Source: Oehlia diaphana (lineage: Eukaryota > Glomeromycota > Glomeromycetes > Glomerales > Glomeraceae). From it: a DNA stretch of 18,985 bases. Both the position numbers and the translations under genes were made by a program. The notes below the pieces were generated by a model that had not been told where the DNA came from, searched no databases, and saw only the letters and a program-made list of their open reading frames with translations. Positions 10,268 to 18,708 of the stretch are shown here, one piece after another (the first letter of the stretch is position 1; every line of letters starts with the position of its first letter). The stretch lies in NCBI GenBank assembly GCA_003833135.1, contig QZLH01000057.1:1-18985 (forward strand), given 5' to 3'.

Positions 10268-10361
10268 TTGTCTTGGAATGTTATTAGGGAAATAATGCAT
10301 TGTCATTGCATGTTATTAGGAAAATATACCTTGTCCTGGCATGTTATTAGGGGAATATATT
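10268..10361. repeat. Three tandem 31-32 bp units
   Basis: Units at 10268-10299, 10300-10330 and 10331-10361 each start TTGTC(T/A/C)T(T)GG-like and contain the shared core ATGTTATTAGG. The right arm has only about two such units (14464-14555), separated by an expanded TA run at about 14492-14512. The tract therefore changed copy number after duplication. Confidence 0.85.
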
Positions 10362-11499
10362 AATATTTAAATTTTTAATTAAATTGAAGAGTAATTGAAG
10401 AGGGTTTTAAAATTCCCGAACGCTTTATTCTCGTTTATTTATATTAATATCAGATAACAATATAACAATCAAACAAATGAAACAATCATACTTGAATTAT
10501 GTTGTTACACCATAAAATACTATACATAGATGATTGCACATGATAGAAATCAAAGATGTTCAAAAGACCTTTTTTTTTAATTCTATCCTTGTGTATGTGA
10601 AAATTTTTTGTGGATGGACTTACTTCGTAGATTGTATACATATATTCTATTTAATCCTTATCATTCGTAATATTCGAAATTTAGAATTGTTTCATTTTTT
10701 GATATAATTTTCCGGAATGATCCGTTAATTAATAATTTGACATAAAAGGATTAGTTTTTCAATGCAGTGAATTATATTTATTAGAACATAACGATATAGA
10801 GAACTTTTAGCTACAGTAGTACCAATGGAAATATATTAGATTATTTTGACAATACTAATGATTTATTGTTTTATTTCTAATATATATTTGTTTTAAAAGT
10901 ACCAACTTTAAACAATTTATAAAAAAAATGCGTGTTGTTAACAGAAAATCCTCCTTAATTGAAAATTGTATCAGATGAATTAAACCTATGAAGATAAAAT
11001 TTTCGTCGATTTTTTATTTCACGGGAGATCTATTTTATTTATCACATGCGTCATGAATTACACTGACCCTATCACGTTTCACTGTTACGAAATTTACATA
11101 ATATTTACTTTTTACATCATTTATATCAGAAGAATGAAGATTATTATTTTAGGTCAGAAACTTAATTTGTTCTAGGGGAAATTTCATTAGATTTATTTGA
11201 TTATGCACGGTATAACGTAATAAATTAAATAAATTTGTAAGATGATTTTAAATTTTTTTTTAGTTTGTTTGAAAATACAGAATTTCAAAAAAAAAAACGA
11301 GTTAAACTAAAAATATTGTAAAATTTTCAGAAATACCAAAGAATCCTGAAAATGTTGTTCATCCTATTCTACTCTTTACTAATAAGGTCTTTAAAAAGAA
11401 TGCATTTATTTTGATCAATTGATAAAAAAAACTAAGTATCTGTCGGTCCGTTCCTCCAGCAGTCCCCCAGCAATCCTTTTTTGTATATAATTTATTTAT

Positions 11500-11700
11500 T
11501 AATAAAGATGTCCGTTGTTTATACGGGACTTAAACCAGTTATTTCATGGATCAGCCTCATTATCGTGATTATCGATTATAAATTTACGGCTTCCCGTGAA
11601 ATAACAATTACTAATTTTACTTTCCAATATATTCGGTCTTTAAATCCCATTTGCTCTTTGCCTTTCCCTGCGCATTCCAGTTCTATTCTAGGCTTCTAGC
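11500..11700 (-). pseudogene. Decayed coding fragment on minus strand
   Basis: The minus strand reads KPRIELECAGKGKEQMGFKD then RIYWK at the 11700 end, followed by GTAAAATTAG, which could be a donor. A second frame lower down reads DNHDNEADP, a stop, then NNWFKSRINNGHLY. The plus-strand open frame of 72 codons over the same bases looks like its shadow. Family unknown. Confidence 0.4.
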
Positions 11701-11889
11701 TATAAAATTTATCTGCATATTGATAATTAAATATATTTATACATTTTTTATAAAACAATCATTGAAAAAATATATTTTCCCTTAATAAATACCTTTATAA
11801 AATTCTTTCTATCTTTTCATCTTATCAAATTATGAAAGAAATTAAAGAAAGAAATTTGAAAATTATGAGAAATCCACCATATAGGTTCA

Positions 11890-12084
11890 GTTAGACATGG
11901 AGCTTGAAAAATCATTACAACTTATAAGATACAACAATAATCATATCAACGAAATGAATTGGTGCAGCTTAAAAGAAAGGATCGCAAAGATAAATTTAAA
12001 AATTTATTAAAAATGTGTAAAGAAGAGAAAGAAAAGCCCGAAGAAATAAATAAAAAGAGTTCTTTGGATTCTTTGGAATTTTAG
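11890..12084 (+). pseudogene. Frameshifted coding fragment on plus strand
   Basis: After a possible acceptor (CCATATAG) at about 11885, the plus strand reads QLDMELEKSLQLIRYNNNH and INEMNWCSLKERIAKINL. A one-base shift near 12000 then gives NLLKMCKEEKEKPEEINKKS and SLDSLEF with TAG at 12082-12084. The composition is charged and helical. It is a short remnant in the unmatched 1.5 kb that interrupts the right terminal repeat. Confidence 0.45.
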
Positions 12085-12597
12085 CGGTTGAGGAAACCGC
12101 AGATTTACCACCGATCCACGATCATCATTATATGTAAATGGTAACTCATACAAACCCATGAAACCACTCAGTTGTTACGTACAGTATATACTGTATATAT
12201 TTTTTATTTCATGTAAATCAAACCGCGAAAAAAATATTTTGTAAGCTGGCTTAGTTGTGCTACAGACGAATGTTGCTTCCTGCTGGGTTTGTAGGGCGGG
12301 GTTACCTATATGATCCAATTCCCAGATGAATTTTACGCACTACCGATACAGATACCGACGTCTTCGATCAAATAATAAATATTGGTAAAAATTAGTCATT
12401 AGTTGTTATTTGATGTTTTTTAAAATTATTATATTAATTATACATGTTTTTACTTTATAGTTTATATTACAGTATTTGGTGTTTTCTATTCCGTCCATTC
12501 CTTCATACATGTTATGTAATATTGAAAGTTTCCTCCTGCATGTCTGTATGTTGAACATTTTAGTACTGTATTTATTTTTATATATTATAAATGAGCA
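12085..12597. other. No gene seen
   Basis: AT-rich DNA with a GC-richer patch at about 12245-12360. No coding-like block or repeat is recognised. ACAGTATATACTGTATATA at 12181-12199 contains the palindrome ACAGTATATACTGT. Confidence 0.5.
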
Positions 12598-12822
12598 CGT
12601 ATTTCGGATCTGATCGTTTCTAAGAGAATGTTCACTGGTGAAATTTTTACACTAATAAAATCGAAATTATTGTAACGCAATTTTAATTTTTTTATTCAAG
12701 TTATTAATAATACACCGAATTTTACCAATAACAGTAATGTACTAGTATATAATATGAGTTCATAAAAGTATTAAAAAATGTTAATATATATGCTATATAT
12801 GCATGCTATACTAAGTATAATT

Positions 12823-12899
12823 CCATAATCCAATTTTCCCGTCATCCTCCATATTAGTGCCTCGTCCAATTTAAGGATGACGGGAAAATTGGATTATGG
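12823..12899. repeat. Perfect 25 bp foldback
   Basis: The 25 bases at 12823-12847 (beginning CCATAATCCAATTTTCCCG) are exactly the reverse complement of 12875-12899, with a 27-base spacer. Both sides are continued by direct copies of the GCTATACTAA module. The foldback lies in the outer end of the right terminal repeat copy and uses the same GACGGGAAAATTGG motif seen once at 471-484, so it is an inverted duplication of a terminal motif. Confidence 0.9.
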
Positions 12900-12980
12900 A
12901 CATCAAATGTCAATATATGTATGCTATACTAAATATAAATTTATTTGAAATCCGGGATAATTTCTTACTTCAATACCCCC

Positions 12981-13412
12981 GTTCCAACCCATAAATACCA
13001 TGATTATTTTGTTTTTTACGCTAAGGTTCCTTGAGGTTATACTTGAGGCATGGAGTTAAACTGCAATATCAATAAAAATTAATAATAAGTAAATGTAAGT
13101 ACTAAGTAAAGGAATCTTAAAGTTGAAATTGAGAATAATGATAAAATTATAATAAGATACTTACACAATAAAAAAAAAATAAAAAAATTGTTTTTTTAAA
13201 TACTGAGTTTTAATATATGATTGTGTAAACTGGTAAACATTTGTTTTTGACATTTTATTATTTTTAGACAATGCATTTATTTATTTGTTTGTTTTTTTTT
13301 TTTTTGGAAAAATTTTGAGATTCAAAAGTAGTCATATTTAAAAGGAAAATATTGACGCGAATTATTATTTTTTTTTTTTTTGGTTCTTTTACAAAGCCAT
13401 AAATTTCTAATA
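12981..13412. other. AT-rich stretch, no gene seen
   Basis: Contains long T-runs around 13288-13304 and 13368-13381 and no coding-like block on either strand. Confidence 0.5.
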
Positions 13413-13590
13413 AAAGAAATCTAACATACGGAAATATGGCTTATATATTAGATGGCAATGCAAACGTGGTGACTTTTTATCTTGTTGGTACTCTACCCGT
13501 CAAAGAAACTGAATCTATCATACGGAAATATGGCTTATTAGGTGGCAATGCATGCGTGGTGATTTTTATCTTGTTGATACTCTACCCGTC
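13413..13590. repeat. 89 bp tandem duplication
   Basis: Units 13413-13501 and 13502-13590 are the same length and nearly identical. Both contain CATACGGAAATATGGCTTA and end CTCTACCCGTC. The substitutions and compensating small indels indicate a duplication of some age. The open frame at 13552-13755 begins inside unit two and is not supported as a gene. Confidence 0.9.
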
Positions 13591-14152
13591 TACCGCACTA
13601 CTAGCCACTGTATAAGCCATAAAAACAACAGCCTTATTTTGCGTATTTATTATTATTATTTTATTTATTCATTATTTAATCTTTTTTTTTTATTCTATAT
13701 GTTCACGGAATTTAAAGCCTCAAAACTAGAGGAGGCGTCCAGATTTTATAGATAGTGACCCACAGATTTAAATGGTTTAGCAGTCATTAAGCCAATGATC
13801 ATCTATAAGATTTTAATATCCATCCAAAGTGTAATTTGTGTATAACGAATCTATTTTGCTATATATAAAATCGAATTAAATTTATGACTAAAACATAAAT
13901 TCCGCAAAGAATATTTATTCCACTGAAAATTCACGGATCCAGCCTCTACTCAAAACATGAAAATTGTCTTTTAGTTATTTTCCGAAGTGGCTTTACTATT
14001 TTTTCAGAATCCGAAATGTTTCATCGCCCTCTAAACTGGTTGATGTACTGATTCGGTGCACATTTAAAAAAATTCTTCATTAGAAATAGTAACGTGAAAT
14101 TAGAATACTTTTCGGTTCAAGTAGTTATAAACAAGTTATAGATAACCCTTTT
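13591..14152. other. Spacer DNA, no gene seen
   Basis: Between the 89 bp duplication and the inner edge of the right arm. T-runs and AT-rich sequence; no supportable frame or repeat on either strand. Confidence 0.5.
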
Positions 14153-15203
14153 GGATCATTCCGGAAAATTATATCAAAAATAAAACAATTCTAAATTTCG
14201 AATGATAACATTGAACTTATTGATAAGATTAAATAGAATATATGTATACAATCTAGATCTTTCACGAAGTAAGCCCATCCACAAAAAATTTTCACATACA
14301 CAAGGATAGAATTAAAAAAGGTCTTTTGACATCTATAGCTGAATTGATTTCTATCATGCGCAATCATCTGTGTACAGTATTTTATGGTGTAACAACATTA
14401 TGCAGGTATGATTGTTTGAATTTTTAAAACTCTTTTAATTAAAAATAAAAATATTAATTAATATATTCCCCTAATAACATGCAAAGATAACGCATATATA
14501 TATATATATATATGTATATTTCCCTAATAACATTCTAAAACAAAGTTTTAATACAGATGATGCATGTATGATAAAGTAATTTATATTAAACAATTCAGTT
14601 ATTAACTTTTTCTTTATAGTCATTTTTTTAGAGCGAGGAAACAATAATAAAATATACTGTATGACGTCCGTTTGTAGAGTTAAGTAGGAAAATTTCCCCC
14701 AATCTCAAGCAAATATGCCAGCAGTAAGTTTAAAAAAAAATAATAATTTAGTTTATTGTGGTTTTCAAAATTATGAGCAAGTAATCCCGTACTCGTGTAA
14801 AGTCTAATAAAATGGTTTATTAATAGGTTTATTTAAGTTCGCGTTAATCTCATTCTTGTTTTGAGGAATAGTAATCACGGGTATGGGTCATATGATGTTC
14901 ATACGATGTCAACCAATATTGCCTACCCTATTTAGAAGCGATATAGTGACACTCGTTAATAGATTATGATGTCGTATGACAATTCCATTATTATGGGGAA
15001 ATCCATTTTCATTTAAATTTCCTAAAAATTGATGTAAGTAAATTATAATTACTGTATATCTAAATTCTTTTTTGATAAAAAAAAAAACCTTTTATTTGCT
15101 TAGTTTGTAAATCATTAAATGGTAGAAGAGCATCCTCGTGATAAAGGAAAAATCTCGGGGAAAAACTTCACTGGTCTTGGTCCAAGATTAAAAATATTAT
15201 TTG

Positions 15204-15245
15204 TTTCACAGTTCCAAAATTCCAATGAATTTTGGAACTGTGAAA
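15204..15245. repeat. Perfect 18 bp inverted repeat with 6-base loop
   Basis: TTTCACAGTTCCAAAATT at 15204-15221 and its exact complement at 15228-15245 flank CCAATG. The left arm has a single related half only (TTTCACAGATCCAAAATT, at about 9050-9067), so the second half arose, or was lost, after the arms separated. Confidence 0.85.
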
Positions 15246-15651
15246 GAGATTGATGATTGCAAAAGAACAAATCATCAAATCAAATAAAAATATTCCATTT
15301 GAAAAAAAGAATTAACAGATGAAATTATACAGTATTTTAAATGATTTTCAACACTGTACTCCTTCAAAAAATATTAATTCAATTCTAGCTACAACTTCAC
15401 AATCATTCATTCTGTAAATATTATTATTTGTAGAAAAATATTGTGAAAATACTAAGGTTCAAAATTATTTTTATAAATAAAATCAAATGTTCAACAACTA
15501 AAGCTATAAATTGTCTATTGTTACTTATCAGTTATAATTAATATATTATCGTATTGTAATTACACCGTGTATATAGTAATATCTTATATAAATTTTCCTT
15601 TCTTACTAACCAAGGCTACTTATAAATTTTTTTCGCTTAGAAAATACCAGT
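15246..15651. other. Right-arm DNA without left counterpart, no gene seen
   Basis: AT-rich sequence. The 62-codon frame at 15567-15755 runs into the miniature element at 15654 and is not supported as a gene. Confidence 0.5.
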
Positions 15652-15653
15652 TA

Positions 15654-15903
15654 GTGTTCCGAAGGGGTCGAGTCGGGTCGGTTTTGAGGTGTATTCGAAC
15701 TCGACCGAGCGTAAAAGTAATGACCCGGATTCGACTTGACTCGATTATAGTCTGACTCGGATAACCGGGTTCAGTTGTATTTAATATAAAAAAATTTAAA
15801 TTTTTAGTTAAAAATATAATAAAAAGATCGAGTCAAAGTAAAGGTATAACGGGTTACGGCCTTACGGGTCATCAAATCGTGCGACCCGACTCTTTCGGAA
15901 CAC
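15654..15903. mobile_element. 250 bp miniature inverted-repeat element with TA target duplication
   Basis: GTGTTCCGAA at 15654-15663 faces TTCGGAACAC at 15894-15903, and TA stands immediately outside on both sides (15652-15653 and 15904-15905). Inside each end lie copies of GTCGGGTCG or its complement, so the ends are GC-rich while the centre (about 15780-15830) is almost pure A/T. Size, terminal repeats and TA duplication fit a non-autonomous element of the Tc1/mariner type. It has no coding capacity. The left arm has no equivalent, so it probably inserted after the arms formed, although its neighbourhood is itself unmatched. Confidence 0.85.
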
Positions 15904-15905
15904 TA

Positions 15906-16184
15906 AATGGTAATTAATTAACCGATCATTAAAGGCTAACAAACAATGTATATCGAATACTCGTATTTTAGTAATTACACAATCTTGAGTTAGTACATGA
16001 TTAATAACCACATAAACCAACCCTCTACTTTAATTGAACTTTGAATACATACAGTAGGTTAAAGTACGTTCAATAGGTTTAATTGCCTAACAGAACTAGC
16101 AATAGCCAGAAATTTACAAAGGAGATAAGTTTCGGAAGATTCTTACTAGTTTATGGTATGTTTCATCTTTTTAGTTATATATCA
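15906..16184. other. No feature seen
   Basis: AT-rich sequence in the right arm with no left-arm match; no coding-like block recognised. Confidence 0.45.
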
Positions 16185-16361
16185 ACTATTGTCGCCTTTA
16201 CTTGTACCAATTTTCGAATTTTTATTAAAAGTTGATATTTTCTAATTTAATACTTTATATTTTTTAATAATATGATAATAAAAGAGAAAGTATTGAGAAG
16301 CAGATTGAGCATTCGAAGCTTGGTGCTTGTTCGAAATTCATCTTTCCCAAAGAATGTTGGT

Positions 16362-16510
16362 CTCTATAAAAAAGGTTTCCAAACGGGCTACATAATCATA
16401 CAATATTTATTCGAAATTTGTACTAAAAAATAAAACAAATTTTAAACAAATATCGTATGATTTAACCAACCCATTTAGCACAAATTTAGCACAAACTTTT
16501 TTTATAGGGG
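16362..16510. mobile_element. 149 bp MITE-like insertion with empty site in left arm
   Basis: CTATAAAAAA at 16364-16373 faces TTTTTTATAG at 16497-16506, and the inverted similarity continues inward (GGGCTACATAATCATAC against a complement of GTATGATTTAACC...). The left arm at about 8508-8520 reads straight through the corresponding point, which gives an empty site. A short GGT on both sides may be the target duplication. It has no coding capacity. Confidence 0.7.
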
Positions 16511-16599
16511 GTGCAACGTTATTTACGTTAAAAGAATCAAAATTTCTTTAGATAATGTAAAATTAATATTTTTTATTATGATAATTTAAAAGATTTAAT

Positions 16600-16910
16600 A
16601 TTTATTAAATTTAAGTCGGTGGAATTTAGTATTTTTTTACAATAGATATAATAGATATAAAATAGATATTAAATTTTTCTCTCATAATTTTAATGAGAGG
16701 AAATAGAGATGGTGGAGGGTTTTCTTTTAATATAAATTTATGACAGTGGAATCGGTTTTTTTTTACAATAGATATTAAATTTTCCTGGCTCTCATAATTT
16801 TAATGTGAGACGGAGAAGGGATTTCTTTATTTTTAATTTATGTCGGTGAAATTGATTTTTTTTTATAATAGATATTAAATTTTCCTCAGGAAGGGTTTCT
16901 TTTTAAGATT
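16600..16910. repeat. Degenerate minisatellite in right arm (about three units)
   Basis: Reverse-complement counterpart of 7983-8425, with units containing TTTACAATAGATATTAAATT and a (G/A)TCGGTGGAAT-like stretch. It has about three units instead of four, so the copy number differs between arms. Confidence 0.8.
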
Positions 16911-17984
16911 TATCAAACGAAATCGAATATTTTTATGAGAATTTAAAAAATTAGAGACGGGAAATAGGAGTGATTATAAATGGAATGAGAGGGTGCAGAA
17001 TACTTGCATTAACTTTTGCAACTAAACTTATACAGATGATATTATGAATGTTGTTCTTAACGTGTCTCAAATCGATGCAACGCGTGAAATAAGTAAGAAT
17101 AATATTATCTATTTTTTAATAAATTAAATTTAATAATTAATTTTTAGCTTTACAAAAAATGGCAATTCATTAAAATCCTTGTTATAGGAAGGCAGAGAGA
17201 TTGTATGTACTACGAACCGAAGTCAATAAAGAAGTGGTCGATTGTCAAAACTAAGTATGTTTTGGAGGGATGTTTATTATGTAAAGAATATCTTACAATA
17301 TATTTAGGGAGTTTAATTACAATGTGGCATCAATTTGAATCTATAGAAAAATGATGTTCCGTTCCTTTTCCACTAGATACAAAAGAATGATCCTCTCGTA
17401 AAGTAATATATTTATATATGAACATGTATTCTTAAGTATTTTAAAAATAATCGTATATTTGTTTATTTAATAAAAGCCCTTTAATATACTTATTTTGACT
17501 AATAATGATAGACTTTTTACCCATCTTTTTAAATAAACACCACCCGTGAGAATATCAAGAAAAAAAAATCACAAATTTTAACGAGGACCCGTGGAATAAA
17601 TCGTTTTATTGTATGAAAATCGTAATAAAATATATTATACATGATAGAATTGCTATAATATTTATAATTTTCGGTTAAACGATATTAATTATGATAGGTT
17701 GTATAATATAGTGAAAACCTATATTAACTTATACTTTGAGTATAGAAACTTTTAATGCAATATAAACTGCTATACTTTACATTTGAGCTTATGAAGTTGC
17801 CATTAGATAACTTTATAAACTTAGATGTTCAATAAAAAAAAATTTTTTAAAATTAAAAAAAAAAAATTTCCTAATCACATTTATAAAAAAAAAATCAAAA
17901 TTCAAAAATAATCTATATAATAAAATAACAAATTTAGCTTAAAAATGGAAAAAATAGAAACACGAGTAAAAAAAAATGAAACGT

Positions 17985-18095
17985 TAAATGTTTCTTTAAG
18001 TAAAATCCAATCAAATCTTCTATAGCAACATACCCAAGTTCTCCATGCAATGTTGCTCTTAATCTTGTACTATTCAAAGTGTTCAGGTAGGAGGT
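17985..18095 (-). pseudogene. Short decayed coding fragment
   Basis: The minus strand is open for about 37 codons and reads YLNTLNSTRLRATLHGELGY then VAIEDLIGFYLKKHLT, with a stop just upstream. The residue mix looks coding rather than random. It lies just outside the right arm. Family unknown. Confidence 0.35.
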
Positions 18096-18149
18096 CTACG
18101 ATTAAAAAAAATGAAAGAAACGTTAGTAAAGGTTCTACTAACGTCCGCT

Positions 18150-18480
18150 AACTTCAATTCCCAACGCCTACCTTTCATTCAAGAACCCAAAACCAAAAAT
18201 CTTTGAAGTAGGTACCTACAAAAGAAAAAGGACAGAAGAAATGCTAATAAAGTTTATTACCATTCCCTAAATCACTAAAAGAAGAAGTGTAAACAAAGTA
18301 TATCATTTTGAGGATAATATCCTTCTTTAATAATTGTATAAGTATATTGAGTACCATTTTGATTAAATACAATAATTTTAAATGTTAGAGGCAGGGTAAG
18401 TAGACATTTTAAACTAGCTAAGTAGAAGAAGTGCGCGTAAATTTATTTACATTGTTATTATTAACCATGAGGTAGATCAA
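18150..18480. other. Intergenic stretch, no gene seen
   Basis: Base composition is more mixed than in the repeat region. GTAGGTACCTAC at 18208-18219 is a perfect 12 bp palindrome. No coding-like block recognised. Confidence 0.5.
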
Positions 18481-18509
18481 ATTTTAGTGTATTACAAGAT
18501 ATTTCATAT

Positions 18510-18708
18510 TAACCAATCAAAGAGGCGCCAATTTAGTGGGGTATACCCCTAAAAAAATTAGGGTGATACGCGCATCTGGAAAAATATAAATTATTTGAAT
18601 CTTACATTTTATTTTTACTGTTTTTACCAACAACTCTCTTTTCTTTTTCGTAAGCCCATTTTTTTTTCGCAACTTTTATAAATTATTTTCGCCGTTTTTT
18701 TTTTTACA
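18510..18708 (+). promoter_or_regulatory. Putative promoter of the 3'-edge gene
   Basis: Upstream of the ATG at 18709 are two CCAAT motifs (18513-18517 and 18528-18532), then the perfect 12 bp palindrome GGGGTATACCCC (18538-18549), a GTGATACGCGCATC stretch, and long T/C-rich tracts up to the start codon. CCAAT plus pyrimidine-rich leaders are common near fungal transcription starts; the palindrome could bind a dimeric factor. All roles are inferred from position. Confidence 0.45.

Larger units (their letters stand above)
6620..10722 (-). repeat. Left arm of large interrupted inverted repeat
   Basis: This arm matches the reverse complement of 14153-17920 in ordered blocks: 6620-6880 with about 17590-17920; 7322-8690 with about 16185-17470; about 9150-9332 with 15034-15180; and 9735-10722 with 14153-15034. 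The inner edge is sharp: CCGGAATGATCC at 10711-10722 against GGATCATTCCGG at 14153-14164. The left arm keeps 9333-9735, which contains an exon-like block and has no counterpart on the right. Identity is highest at 7330-7640, where only a few differences are seen by eye. The arms read outward from the centre. Confidence 0.85.
10775..12980. repeat. Inverted, interrupted copy of the 1-1165 terminal region
   Basis: Sections 10775-11100, 12598-12712, about 12875-12940 and 12944-12980 are reverse-complement matches to 1165-780, 745-640, 534-471 and 69-27. The order is conserved. About 1.5 kb at 11100-12598 has no counterpart in the left copy. At its inner side the match stops close to the inner edge of the left arm (10722), so the two repeat structures abut. 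Confidence 0.65.
14632..17365 (+). pseudogene. Multi-exon gene copy in right arm, more decayed
   Basis: Mirror of the left gene copy. The first block (14632-14723) keeps the TTTTTTTAG acceptor and GTAAGT donor but has in-frame damage. A further GTAAGT donor at 15034-15039 and a TTTGCTTAG acceptor near 15095 bound the next junction. The block near 16200-16350 keeps the frame equivalent to EEVLRSRLFEAWYLFEN with substitutions. The final block (about 17147-17355) is nearly identical to left 7449-7647 but has one extra A in the AATAAAGAAG stretch, which breaks the frame. The block holding the basic tract in the left copy is missing. Confidence 0.55.
14153..17920 (+). repeat. Right arm of large interrupted inverted repeat
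   Basis: Reverse-complement counterpart of 6620-10722. Compared with the left arm it lacks the 9333-9735 segment, carries about 935 bp of unmatched DNA at about 15250-16185 in place of about 350 bp on the left, and has separate insertions at 15654-15903, 16362-16510 and 17748-17825. The outer edge fades in A/T-rich sequence near 17900. Confidence 0.85.

Noticed and set aside
11481..11699. 72-codon plus-strand frame
   Set aside because: The minus strand over the same bases has a more coding-like composition.
15567..15755. 62-codon plus-strand frame
   Set aside because: It crosses the left end of the 250 bp miniature element, so its second half is insertion sequence.
17748..17825. 78 bp present only in the right arm
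   Set aside because: It may be an insertion, but no inverted termini or clear target duplication is visible, so a deletion on the left is equally possible and I do not call it mobile.
18549..18565. TTAGGG next to CCCCTAA, telomere-like
   Set aside because: Only one unit in each orientation; no tandem array, so not a telomeric tract.
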